Source: Priapulus caudatus (lineage: Eukaryota > Priapulida > Priapulimorpha > Priapulimorphida > Priapulidae). From it: a stretch of DNA of 29,148 nucleotides. Under the pieces are notes generated by a model. That model searched no databases, was not told the DNA's origin, and saw nothing but the letters and a program-made list of their open reading frames with translations. Below, one piece after another: positions 10,956 to 20,817 of the stretch; the stretch's first letter is position 1; each line of letters starts with the position of its first letter. Location: assembly GCF_000485595.1 (NCBI RefSeq), contig NW_014577209.1, positions 358,452-387,599 of the forward strand, in the 5' to 3' direction. The translations under genes were made by a program, and so were the position numbers.

Positions 10956-11559
10956 CGCATGCTGGCAGCTACTGCGCACTGACCGTCGCTCGTGCGTTGT
11001 TCACAGTTGTTCACAGGGATGCACTAGAGGCTACGCTGCGTCACTAGCTGTTCACCGCACCGCACCGCTGTCGTTAACCTGCTCATCGTATCGCCTTGAT
11101 GAATCGACAACGTAGAGTGGCCGCCGCCTGATGTCGTGATTTCAGTGGTGACGACAGCGCGAGCGAACGCGCGCATACATATGCAGCCGAGCAGCAATTA
11201 CATACGCCCATGCAAGGTCCTCCCGCTGGACGCAGACGAAAGGCCGCAGTACGGCGCTAAATGGAGACAGAGCGGGAGCGTGGCGCGAGCGGGAACTGTT
11301 CGCATTTGCGTTAGGTAGCGTTATAGGATCGATACGCTGCGTAGCTAATCCTGCTCACGGCCTCGAGGCGAGAGTGCGAAGCCACAGTGTGCGAAGTCTC
11401 GCAGCCCACCACCCGCACGCCCGCAGACGCCCACCTGCATCGGAACCTCGTTAGAGCGAGCGAGTAATGTACGTGGATCGCCGACGATGCCATTGATGGT
11501 GTAACGGTGCTGACATCATCCGAGCGACAGCGGCACCCATGTAGCGCAGGAGCCCTGCA

Positions 11560-11831
11560 TGGGAAGCATCCCCGCATCATCCCCGCAACGGGAGAACGCC
11601 TTGCGCATCCCTGCAGCATCCCTGCAGAGGTAGCATCACTGCAGCAGCTTTGTTGACTCAGTATTCCTACCGAGGTAGTATACCTGCAAAGATAGCATCG
11701 TTGCAGCATCCCTGCAGCATCTTTGAAGACTCGGCATTCCTGTTTTGCAGTGATTATTCTGCTGCGACAGGTAGCATACCTGTAAAGGTAGCATCGCTAC
11801 AGCATCTTTGCGGAGCTAGCATCGCTGCAGC
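11560..11831. repeat. Degenerate GCAGCATC-type minisatellite ahead of gene 2
   Basis: Motifs TGCAGCATCCC, GGTAGCATC, CCTGCAAAGATAGCATCG and CCTGTAAAGGTAGCATCG recur at variable spacing. A larger unit beginning GACTCAGTATTCCT (11655) is echoed at 11728 (GACTCGGCATTCCT). The repeat runs to the first called ATG and may be 5' UTR. Reading frames on both strands across it are not protein-like. Confidence 0.75.
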
Positions 11832-12107
11832 ATGCTGTTCCTTCGTCTTAACAACACGCAGCAGCAGCATAGGCCCGGCAAGTCGGCGTCCTCTTCACAT
11901 CACCACCGCACCCGCGATCACTCACCTCGTGGCAGCGGCAGCAGCAGCAGCGGCGGTGGGCAGCGCTCAGCTAGGCCGATCTCCGACCACCGTCGGTTAC
12001 GCGACGATAACGATGACGACACAACGCGGCAGGCGCAGAACGCGTCGCCGCAGCACGTCCTCGTGGCGCTGCCCGCGAGCGATATGGAAGTCGCTGCCGA
12101 CGCACAG
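11832..12107 (+). CDS. CD225/dispanin (IFITM-like) gene 2, exon 1
   Basis: This exon encodes the N-terminal cytosolic part. From ATG 11832 it gives 92 residues and ends CAG|GTGAGC, a good donor in phase 0. The peptide is hydrophilic: His/Arg/Ser-rich (SSSHHHRTRDH), then a Gly/Ser run (SGSSSSGGGQ), then Asp-rich, ending MEVAADAQ. A second in-frame ATG at 12084 has a better start context (G at -3 and G at +4) and would leave only eight residues here and a 105-aa protein, close to the size of compact CD225 proteins. The repeat-rich sequence upstream makes the long form less certain. The frame is supported because only it joins to the open frame of exon 2. An earlier non-coding exon is possible. 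Confidence 0.62.
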
Positions 12108-12128
12108 GTGAGCTTGTTTCTCTATAGG

Positions 12129-12269
12129 TATCATCATTATCACCGTCGCCCTCATTATCATCATCACTATCATTATCATCATCGTCATCGTCATCGTCAT
12201 CGTTACCATCATTGTAATCGTCATCGTCATTATCATCGTCATCGACATCGTCATCGTCATCGTCATCGA

Positions 12270-12303
<34 letters not shown>

Positions 12304-12440
12304 ATCATCGATATCAGCATCATCATCATCATCATTGTCGTCGTCGTCGCCGTCGTCGTTGTCGTCGTCATCATCATTATCACCATTGTCGTCGTCGTCG
12401 TCGTCGTCGGCATCACCATTGTCGTCGTCAGGCCGTTTAT
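12129..12440. repeat. (ATC/GTC)n trinucleotide tract in intron 1
   Basis: Trinucleotides CATCAT, CATCGT and GTCGTC fill most of the first 330 bp of intron 1, beginning about 20 bp after the splice donor. Poly-Asp and Met/Thr frames on the minus strand are artefacts of this repeat. Confidence 0.96.
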
Positions 12441-13056
12441 GATCATTACCATGATCGTCATCGTCCTCACCGCATGTCCTGCGACCCGCATCGCAACTGC
12501 CTGCTTCATACACATATACACACCACGTTGATCAATATAGCGATTACCTCATCGCGGCTAAGCGTTTTCCACCTCCCCTCGCTGACACAGCGCCGACACG
12601 ACGGCAGCCAGAGCGTACGTGTCACCCCGTGAAATGCGACTGTAGTCTGCAATCACATGCGTCACGCTTTGCATGCGGCGATTTTCTAATCGAGACGGTC
12701 GTAACGCCGAGCCAGAATGTCAACAAGCGAGACAGGATGCAGCAATTCAATTATCATCAGCACATTTCGCACGCAGGGGAAAAACACCGCGCGGCTATTT
12801 ATTCAGTTGAACATGTTTCACGATTGTTTTTATAGCGAAGCACTGTCACAGCATCAAAGCGAGAGCGCAAATAGCGAGTAATCCGTTCCGTCGAAAATCT
12901 TGTTAATTAGTTAATTTTCACATAACGTAATCACTACCCGTTTATGATGCAGGGTCAACGCGCATAAAAACCAATGATGCGTGTCTGATTTTTGCTGTAT
13001 AAACAGCTAGAATTCATGTAATTATTGTCTTTAATAAAATCGTGTTTTCCGCGCAG

Positions 13057-13200
13057 GAATCGGTTGTTATAACAACAGATGGCGGTGCAACAGACGCGCC
13101 TCCTGCCAAGAAGCCGGCGAACTACCAGATTCTATCCGTTCTGAGTTGCATTTTCTGTTTCTGCCCGACTGGATTGATAGCCATCTGGTGCTCCATGGAG
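13057..13200 (+). CDS. CD225/dispanin (IFITM-like) gene 2, exon 2 (first membrane segment)
   Basis: Forty-eight codons lie between acceptor TTTTCCGCGCAG and donor GAG|GTAAAG, in phase 0 at both ends. A polar stretch with PPAKKP leads into the family signature: NYQILSVLSCIFCFCPTGLI, then AIWCSME. This is the CD225 start (N-Y/W followed by a Leu/Ser-rich amphipathic and intramembrane helix, then Pro-x-Gly and a conserved aromatic-x-Ser before the cytosolic loop). Four cysteines (CIFCFC and WCS) sit at the membrane edge, where IFITM proteins are palmitoylated; palmitoylation here is inferred. Exon 3 continues directly as VDYRVRRGD. The exon lies 949 bp after exon 1 and 6.8 kb before exon 3. Confidence 0.88.
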
Positions 13201-13597
13201 GTAAAGTAAATGCTATATTATTATGCTTGATATTACTATTTATACACTGTCACGTTCGCGTGCGCCATGCTGTATTGGCATTAATGCTATCATGCAGCGT
13301 GGATAAATGCTCGCAGTCTCGTCGCGTAGTAACCCGGCCAGGCATAGGTAAATATACAGTCGCACGGTAAATACGGTGATATAAATTTGGCCCAGCTGCT
13401 GTTATGGCCCCTGTCGATGTAAATGTCATCATGCCATTTACGAATTGCGAGCTATTCGCGGTGCGCAACGTCACGCGAAATCTCGCTACACACATATACA
13501 CAACTGCGCGCTAGCTACCGGCAATCTATACTGCCCTCCATCACTGTCTTCTACACTATATCGCAATCGTACAAATAAAGAACACCCTAGTCAGCAG

Positions 13598-14024
13598 CAG
13601 GCCTGTACCCAGGATTGGCCTAAGGGGGGTTCCAAATCAGAGGTGTGTGGGTGACTGCGAACGCCGAAGGCGCGAAGCGATGTTAGGAGGGTCCGGGGGC
13701 ATGACCCCCCGAGAATCTTTTGAAAATTTGCTTTAAAATAGTGCATTCTGGTGCATTTCAACAGTTTTCTTTTGGATAAAATCTACCTAGCCCAACTATA
13801 AAATGATTTATATACCGAGCCCAACTATAAAATGATTTATATACCGAGACCAACTATAAAATGATTTATATACCGAGACCAACTATAAAATGATTTATAT
13901 ACCGAGACCAACTATCATTAATGATTTAAGAAATTCTTTTCATTAATATCTTTACCATATATATATTTTTTGATGGTTGGGGGTTCCGGAACCCCTAGAA
14001 CTCCCCCCCTTGGGTGCGGGACTG
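13598..14024. mobile_element. Non-autonomous TIR element in intron 2
   Basis: The left end CAGGCCTGTACCCAGG and the inverted right end (complement CAGTCCCGCACCCAAGG) are related. A second inverted pair, GGGGGGTTCC near 13625 and GGAACCCC near 13988, lies inside. AGCAG at 13593-13597 and 14025-14029 is a possible 5-bp target duplication. No transposase is present. The C/G-rich ends with CCGGGGGCATGACCCCCC resemble widespread repeats of marine invertebrates (from memory). It contains the 29-bp array at 13791-13918. Confidence 0.72.
13791..13918. repeat. 29-bp tandem repeat, about 4.4 copies
   Basis: The unit beginning CCAACTATAAAATGATTTAT and ending ATACCGAG starts at 13792, 13821, 13850, 13879 and (partial) 13908. 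Copies are nearly identical, pointing to recent expansion inside the TIR element. Confidence 0.96.
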
Positions 14025-14298
14025 AGCAGTGAGCAATAGGTAGGTACATATATCGGACAAATTTCTTTCAATTTGCATACGGCGGCCGGCCTGTACTAGG
14101 ATTGCACGGAAACATGCGTTAAACCGCACGCATAATCCACTGCATAAAATCTGCAGTCGTCAGCACAGGACAATTTTCCAGCAATAATGTCCCTTACTCC
14201 GATAAAATAAAGCAAAATTACACAAGGTATTCCAACGCTGGTATCATATGGCACTGCTGTATTTAAGCCACCAACTTATCGTAAGTGGAAATCCGGTA

Positions 14299-15279
14299 AT
14301 GGCGCCCAGTGAACAAGACATAAGTGTTATACATCGGCTCCCATATATTTTGAGAAAGTTAAAGGAAAAGTATCCAGAAAATCGACATATTATGCGTGGA
14401 GCTAAGCAGAAAGTCTCGAAAAACTTCAAGCACAATTACGTGACGAGGCAAAACAAGGAACGAAAGGAGACAGTGGATATTTCTATGAACACTGAACCCG
14501 GCACTTCAGTTAGCATGGCTACTGCAATGGCGCACAACGATGAAGCCGGTGCCGAGGTCACGAACGCGGAGCTGCGAAAACTCATCGTCGGCCTAAAGGC
14601 AAGTCTGAATAACAAATTAGAAGCGGTGTTTTCCGACGTCACAGAGAAGATCACCACATTAACCGAAAAAAATGGAAAACCTAGAGATAGAGGTCGACTC
14701 GGTTAAAAAAAACCAGAGCGGAGATCGAGCACAGCTACAAAATTTAACACAAGCACTGAAGCAGTCGTTCCTCCATACGCAAGTCCACGGCAGAAAGTAC
14801 AACCTCCTTATCTATGGAGTCGAGGGATACGAAAATGAACCAGCACGCACTATAGAAAGAATACACAAATTTGCAGTGGATGACCTAAAACTGGAAGAAT
14901 AATACGCGATGAATTTATCAATCCGCAACGCGCATCGCGTAAAGAAACGGGACAACGGACCCACACCGATAATCGTCGTTTTCGGATACTGGACCGAAAG
15001 CGAAACCTTTCTACGCGCGTGGAGAAACCTAGCCGGAACCGACAAGAGCATGAGAACAGATTTGCCGCCCGAGTTGAAACGAAAACGTGGGATGCTGGCG
15101 CGTAAAGATTTCGAGCTTCGAAGTGAACAACATATTCAAGCCAGGGTCGTAGAACGCGGCATCGATATCTGCCTCGAAACAAGAAAAAACAGTACGGAGC
15201 CTTGGAAGAAGCTATCGAGAGACTGAAGAATTTTGGGCGAATATGTGCAAATACAATAGGCATGTATCCGTATCGTTAA
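14299..15279 (+). pseudogene. LINE ORF1 (RNA-binding, L1 ORF1-like), broken
   Basis: ORF1 encodes the nucleic-acid-binding protein of L1-type LINEs. ATG 14299 opens MAPSEQDISVIHRLP. An N-terminal basic and acidic part is followed by a heptad-like coiled-coil stretch (MENLEIEVDSVKKNQSG, about 14672-14725). The conserved L1 ORF1 core follows: KYNLLIYGVEGYENEP, then IRNAHRVKKRDNGPTPIIVV, then LAGTDKSMRTDLPPELKRKR. Damage: one extra A in the run at about 14664-14671 (+1), TAA at 14900-14902, and one A too few at 15184-15189 (-1). After the last change the frame reads KKQYGALEEAIERLKNFG and stops at 15279. Two of the three lesions are in A-runs and may be assembly errors. Confidence 0.85.
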
Positions 15280-15866
15280 AATCAGCGGTTTAATTAGCCC
15301 AAAACTACGAACATATCGAGTGCTTTTAGGGAGGCTCGACGATCGAACACGGCGCCAGCCAATCAGAACCGCCGTCACAAATTTATTTCGGGGACGCCAG
15401 ATGATAACGGCTAACGTATGGAAGATAACAGTAAGGGCGTAGATAAATGCAATTATGACCATTTAGTTTAATACAGATAATAATTTCAGATCAAATTTCG
15501 TACCATTAATATACTGATGGGAGCCGATGTGATATTCTCGATTTTCACCCATATGGCGTTCTCACCAGGAAGTGTTTACGTGTATATGTGGTCAGGTATG
15601 TGTGTCTGGCTTCTATACAGTAGTAATCTTCTACGAGAATCCAACAATTTATGAGTTGGCACTCATACCTGTGTGTTTGTACGTCCTGTCTACCGTTTGG
15701 GTTTTATGTATGTATGTCCTAAACTTTATTTCCAGAACTGTACAAACGTACTTTTGTCTAAACAACAACAAATATTATACGTCACGTTATACCCAGTGCC
15801 CAGCAATGCTATCCCTAGTTCAACAGCATTATTACAGATTACCTTAATAAACAGAGCAGTAATAAA

Positions 15867-16590
15867 ATGGCTCAGTTAAACATACAATCTCTAAATACTA
15901 GAGGCCTGACAAATCCAATTAAACGTAGGGACATTTTCAACCGATTTCGGGAACAAAATGTACACATATGCTGTCTACAAGATATTCATATTGACTCAAA
16001 ATTTGTAAATCGGGTCAAGGCAGAATGGGGGTTAAGCGCAATTATATGTCCATTCACATCAAACGCGAGAGGCGTGGCAGTTCTATTTAATACTGGTTCT
16101 GAATACAAAATACACAGATGCGAAATGGACCCTTATGGAAATTTTATTATCTTAGATATTACCTTCTCAAACCAAGTGCAGTTTACATTGGTTAACCTGT
16201 ATGGACAAAATGATGACAACTCTAAATTTTATACAAATATATTTAACATTATTGAAGATTTTGGTAACGTAAATTACATCCTATGCGGAGATTGGAACTT
16301 GGTTATAGATTCGGAAAAAGACCTTTTTAACTATAAAGCGGTTAATAACCCCAGAGCACGTAACCTTGTTTTGTCAGGTATGGCAGAGAAGGGTCTAGTA
16401 GACATATGGAGAGCAATCCATGAAAATTATCAACATTTTACACATAAAATTACAAACCCTATTGAAATGGCAGGCGTAGACTTCTTTCTGGCCACTGAGA
16501 ATCTATTATTAATTTTTTCAAACGCGTATATTCTCCCAAAGTATAAATCGGACCATGCTCCCGTGAATTTTACTCTTAACACATCTTTTG
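15867..16590 (+). pseudogene. LINE ORF2, apurinic-like endonuclease domain
   Basis: This domain nicks target DNA for target-primed reverse transcription. Residues 1-234 from ATG 15867 match the L1 APE fold in order: LNIQSLNTRGL (4-14), CLQDIH (36-41), GVAVLF (69-74), NLYGQN (110-115), LCGDWN (139-144) and SDHAPV (228-233). Residue 39 is Asp where LINE endonucleases normally have a catalytic Glu (LQETH). Soon after SDHAPV the frame leaves the family and stops at 16668-16670. The sequence from about 16588 belongs instead to the post-RT region in another frame, so the whole reverse transcriptase has been deleted. The open frame itself extends to 16670. Confidence 0.9.
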
Positions 16591-17496
16591 AAGAACACGG
16601 ATATATTGAACCAACCACTTTGGGGAAATTCCTCTGTAAAACTAGAACTTATCAAGGCATGGCAGAATAAAAATCTTATACATTTTGGGGATCTTGTGAA
16701 AGAAAATAGTAACATTAAAACACAACAGGAATTGAGAGCAGACTTCAAAATAACTATTACCTTTCTTGATTATCATAGATTAATAACGACAGTACCCAAG
16801 ACATGGCTAGATAAAATTATGGCCTAAAAAATTCCACATTGTGTGTTTATACTCCCACAGTTGCAGGCTGTTCTAGCGGTTAAAAAGGGCTGTGGTGCCT
16901 ACACAAATATTTATTCCCATAGTAAAATAGATATCATTCCATTCTCCCAAAATAAATGGAGTTGGGATCTTGCTTTGCGAGATGATTATATTATTAACTA
17001 GAAAAGAATATATAAGCTACTCTTTTTAGTTACACTTGACACACGTTTGAGATACTTCCAACACAAGATACTCCATCGTATCTTCCCAACAAATAAATAT
17101 CTTGCCCTTGTTAATATCAAGGATTCTGATAAATGCTCCTTCTGTGGATCCTACATAGAATCAATGATCCACCTGTTTGTTGAATTTGAATATGTACTAC
17201 AGTTATGGTTGGACTTGCGGCAGTAGTTGGGCTTATGCGGCTATGTACATATTAGTTGGTTTTCACCCATGGATATTATACTAGGAAAACCTGAGGAAGA
17301 CATAACATTTAATTTTATAACATTAATCACCAAATATGTCATCTATAGATGTAAAGCAAGCGGTAGGAGCCCACACATTGCTGCAGTTAAGGCATACCTG
17401 AAATACGTACTGGAAGTTGAAAAATATATTGCTACGACAAACAACAAGATTGAACAATTTTATGGTAAATGGGCAACTCTATTACATAAATTATAA
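16588..17496 (+). pseudogene. LINE ORF2, C-terminal post-RT region with CCHC-like motif
   Basis: A single frame carries three stops (TAA 16825-16827, TAG 16999-17001, TAG 17224-17226). It reads as the region after the RT of L1/Tx1-type ORF2: LNQPLWGNSSVKLELIKAWQ, FLDYHRLITTVPKTW, LRYFQHKILHRIFPTNKYL, then the zinc-finger-like DKCSFCGSYIESMIHLF and LQLW. The last Cys of the CX2C...H...C motif appears as Phe (HLFVEF). The two TAG codons could derive from TGG, the first at a position (-KRIYK) where Trp is plausible. The frame ends with GKWATLLHKL and TAA at about 17494. Joined to the endonuclease with an unmatched frame. Confidence 0.85.
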
Positions 17497-17571
17497 CAAT
17501 ATAAGTCACATTTTAAGACATCTTAGGTGACGCACAACAAATATAAAAACCCATGTACAATTAGATGGATG

Positions 17572-17573
<2 letters not shown>

Positions 17574-17627
<54 letters not shown>

Positions 17628-17760
17628 TGTGTGTGTGCGCGCGCGTGCGTGTGCGTGTGCGTGTGCGTGTGCGTGTGTGTGTGCATGTAAATATATAAGG
17701 TATACATATACATATATATATATATATATATAAATATATATAGATATACATATAGGATAT
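17574..17760. repeat. (TG)n then (CGTGTG)n and (TA)n in LINE 3' UTR
   Basis: TG dinucleotides (17574-17640) grade into GCGTGT units and then a TATA-rich tract ending near 17760. Frames of Cys-Val or Thr-His on either strand are artefacts. Confidence 0.95.
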
Positions 17761-18022
17761 ACATGTTTATCATATAACATTACATGATGTTTAGTATAAA
17801 TTGTACTGTTTCATGCTCACCCTACAGCTACTACTATGGCTTACTTCATTTATTACTTTTGTAACGAAGTAAATTAGTACCGTCAAATTATATGCACTAC
17901 TTTTAAAAACTGTTTATGCCATTTACCTGTTTGTACCATCACTGAACCATTTACCGTCACAGTGTTGTAGAATATTCTTGTATAACGTATAATATAATGT
18001 AATGTACATACGTGTTTCTGGA

Positions 18023-18048
18023 AATAAAAGACATTATGAAAAAAAAAA
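18023..18048 (+). terminator. LINE polyadenylation signal and A tail
   Basis: AATAAA at 18023-18028 lies 10 bases before a 10-base poly-A (18039-18048) that abuts the right target-site duplication, as expected for the 3' end of a retrotransposed LINE transcript. Confidence 0.9.
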
Positions 18049-18378
18049 TTATCGTAAGTGGTTTTCAATAGGCTGGTTGTTCAGAATATAAGATTGTAAA
18101 AAAATAAAGGAGTTGTCGATGCAGTAAATTAATTCACGTGGCTCGATATTGCCAAGTATATCTTGTTTAATTACATCATCAATATTACATGATTATAATT
18201 AGCAAAATGATTGTAAACGCGCGATGGCATCTCGTGGGTATGCATGCACACTTAACAACATCCGCCAAATCATGCATATAGACGTGAGTCTGGGTATGTG
18301 TGAGTACGGGCATGTGTGAGGGCATGTATATATCGAGAGCGTATAAATTCTTCTTTATACGCTCTATTATGCATACGC

Positions 18379-18425
18379 AAGTACGTGCGCGTGTGTAGGT
18401 GTGCGTGCGTGTGCGCATGTGTGTA

Positions 18426-18475
<50 letters not shown>

Positions 18476-18592
18476 TTTCCTTGCGTGCGTGTGTGTGTGC
18501 GCGCGCGTGCGTGAGTGAGTGAGGGCGTACGTGCGCGCGCCCGTGCGTGGATGTGCATTCGTGAGTGAGTGAGCGTGCGCGCGCGTGTGTTG
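18379..18592. repeat. GT/GC-rich simple repeat in intron 2
   Basis: GTGCGTGTGC-type sequence surrounds a pure (GT)n core at about 18429-18474. Strict purine-pyrimidine alternation makes it Z-DNA-prone. Frames across it are artefacts. Confidence 0.93.
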
Positions 18593-18599
18593 CAACATA

Positions 18600-19460
18600 C
18601 AGCTATAATATACAGTGCACCATTTACCCGCATCGTCCAGTTCCCACCGTAACGTCATTATTCTATACATTTCAGCTTCTCTCATATTTTTTTATTAATT
18701 GCCCTAATTAATCTCCGTTACTGCTCCAACTCCAGAATCGCGCATCTATGCAATAATTCTACACGCCACCCGATCCACTACTCTCACGCGATACGCGCGC
18801 CCGACTGTGTCACGTGATCGCTCCTTATATGTACATGTCTGGTTCGCGTCCGGCCGGGTTTCTAACCGAAGCGTTTTGCTCTCGCCGTGTGGCTAATATG
18901 TTGCTAAGCACCGCGGGAGGTGCGCACACGCCTCTATGCATTTATGAATTCGTTCGAGTATTTGACGCGTTTCGGCTCGCGTAATGAAATGCATATAGGG
19001 AGTTCTCTCATGAGGAAGGCTGTGCGTGAGCACAGACTCTGACTGTCGGATGGTGAATGCTGCCGACCGGGGATAAAGGAAGGAGTCGGCTCACGAACTC
19101 ACCGTGTTGCGTGGTACTGCCACGGCAACACAAGTCCATTCCACCGCGAGACATCGGGGCTAGATAGTTGCGAAATAGTTAGTAAATATATCGCGAAAAT
19201 ATATAGCGGAAACTTGAGAAACGACGGCTGTGTGTTGCACGTACGCGCGAATAAATTCTCGCACATTTACGTTTACATAAGCTATTGCATTTATGAATTT
19301 CAAACTGTGAAGCGTGCGTGTAAACGTATGGCGCGTTATTAATGTACCGAGTGGCGAAATTAAACAAGTTGGGCTGTTATGCAAATAAATTCGCAATTAG
19401 GGCTACGCTGTTAGGAACAATTAGTGAGTGTTTATCCGGGCGTGCTGTCCCTTTTGAATA
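18600..19460. other. Intron 2, unique part without features
   Basis: Mixed-composition intronic DNA. The one structure noted is a hairpin at 19104-19131 (GTGTTGCGTGG / CCACGGCAACAC with one bulge). No exon or RNA gene was recognised. Confidence 0.5.
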
Positions 19461-19461
19461 A

Positions 19462-19740
19462 GTGCGTGTGCGCGTGTACGTGTGCGCGTGTGCGTGTGTG
19501 CGTGTGCGTGTGCGCGTGTGCGTGAGTGCGCGATTGCGTGTGCGCGTACCCTTTCTGGACGTCTGCGTGTGCGTTTGCCCGTACGTGTGCCCGTGAGTGC
19601 GCGAGTGCGTGCGCGGGTGAATGCATGCATATCGTCATGTGTGTCGGAGTGTTCGTGCGCGTCTACGTGCACATACATGCGCCTGCATGCTCGCGTACAC
19701 GTGCGCGTATGCGCCTGTCTGTAAAAGCGCGTGTGAGGCG
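19462..19740. repeat. Degenerate (GCGT)n tract in intron 2
   Basis: About 280 bp of GTGCGCGTGTGCGTG-like sequence with interruptions, ending about 220 bp before exon 3. Cys/Val/Arg and His/Ala/Arg frames are repeat artefacts. Confidence 0.9.
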
Positions 19741-19962
19741 CACGGGCGTTCATGACCCTGCTTCGCTAAAAACGACGACTCGCTGTCTAATTCAGATTAG
19801 AATATAACCATAGTAACGCGTATACGAGTGCAATATCGATCGGAGTAGAGATTCAGCATTCGTGTCAACGGCCGCCAAGTAGTAATAGCTACTGTCGCCT
19901 GATTAACCTGGCAAGACAGATGGCTATACAGCCGTGCGCATAAAGCTACTGTTGTTTTACAG

Positions 19963-20112
19963 GTTGATTACCGAGTGCGGAGAGGAGACATGGTGAAGGC
20001 GAGTAGAGCCTCACGCACGACAAAGACGCTGATTATACTGAGCGTTCTTCTAGGAGTGATTACAGCCATAGTGCTCGCAGTTCTCTACACGTCAGGGTGG
20101 GCGGTGACATAG
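19963..20112 (+). CDS. CD225/dispanin (IFITM-like) gene 2, exon 3 (loop and second membrane segment)
   Basis: The terminal exon follows acceptor TTGTTTTACAG and reads 49 codons to TAG at 20110-20112. The loop VDYRVRRGDMVKASRASRTT holds the family's Gly-Asp and the small/basic stretch. It is followed by a hydrophobic helix (LIILSVLLGVITAIVLAVLY) and a short tail TSGWAVT. With exon 2 it completes the CD225 domain: membrane segment, cytosolic GD loop, membrane segment. The exon matches gene 1's last exon at 210-350 in start point, phase and order of elements. No frameshift or stop is seen in any of the three exons, so the gene looks intact. The tail has no C-terminal cysteine. Substrate, partner and localisation cannot be read from sequence. 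Confidence 0.87.
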   Translation, partial: VDYRVRRGDMVKASRASRTTKTLIILSVLLGVITAIVLAVLYTSGWAVT

Positions 20113-20134
20113 TGTCTGACATCTATGACGGCGC

Positions 20135-20520
20135 AGCGAATCTTGCATCTACACCATCTGGTAGGAATATTAGGCTGCCTACATCTTCATTGTATAGTGG
20201 GGCTATCTGCCTCCTTCCTCACTACCTAGTGAGCGGTGGGGTTACATCTATGCGAGTCGGTACGCTCACTGCCTACATCCACAGCACCTAGTTGAGGTGC
20301 TGTTGTATTTCTGGTGAGCTGTGGCGCAGCTGTCTACATGCACACTACCCTGTTGGTGGTGATGTTTCATCTACCGCGCCTGGTGTGCTGTGACGTACAT
20401 CCTCACCGTGCACCCTGTTGGTTGTGCTGTTTCATCTACCCCGCCTTGTGAGCTGCGACGCATAGCTCCCTCGCATCTACGCCACCTGGTGGGCGACGAT
20501 TTTGCTGCCTTCCGATATGC
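20135..20520. repeat. Degenerate ~65-bp minisatellite just after gene 2 stop
   Basis: CCCTGTTGG recurs at 20348 and 20413, and TTCATCTACC at 20366 and 20431, both 65 bp apart. Older units (CATCTACACC, CTACATCC, GTGAGCTGTGGCG) extend the array left. It would lie in the 3' UTR of gene 2. Confidence 0.8.
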
Positions 20521-20817
20521 ACAATAGCTGGACGCTCCGCTTCCTGGCTGTGGTAGCGCTAACGACTGGCTAGGCGCGCATGTTGATTTTTCTTGTATAT
20601 ACAATTAGCGGTCGGATTATTGCGCCGTGCTGCCGAGATTACATGCCACGTGTAATTGCTTTCCCGCGGAGCACGCAATCACAGCCAGCAAGGTCTGATG
20701 GAGGCAGCCGCGATGGATACGAGTGAGTGAACCAACGCAGTGCGTATAGGGAATGTTGTTGACCATGATCGAACATATATTATGCTACGCGACTATGTGT
20801 ATGATCTGTTTAGTGGC

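Larger units (their letters stand above)
14276..18061 (+). mobile_element. L1/Tx1-like LINE insertion with 13-bp TSD, RT domain deleted
   Basis: The insert spans 14289-18048 (3,760 bp) in intron 2 of CD225 gene 2, in the same orientation as the host gene. The exact 13-bp duplication TTATCGTAAGTGG flanks it at 14276-14288 and 18049-18061. The 3' end has AATAAA (18023-18028) and a 10-base A tail. In order it holds ORF1 (14299-15279), a 0.6-kb spacer, an ORF2 endonuclease domain (15867 to about 16590), the ORF2 C-terminal region (about 16588-17496), and a 3' UTR with a (TG)n tract. The reverse transcriptase is missing. The 5' end lies only 10 bp before the ORF1 ATG, so it is either mildly 5'-truncated or has almost no 5' UTR. 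Confidence 0.93.

Noticed and set aside
11971-12521. Minus-strand poly-Asp and Met/Thr proteins
   Set aside because: They arise from the (ATC/GTC)n repeat in intron 1 of gene 2 and overlap exon 1 in antisense.
14248-14298. Extending LINE ORF1 to the upstream ATG at 14248
   Set aside because: The 13-bp target duplication ends at 14288, so that ATG lies in host DNA; ATG 14299 is the first inside the element.
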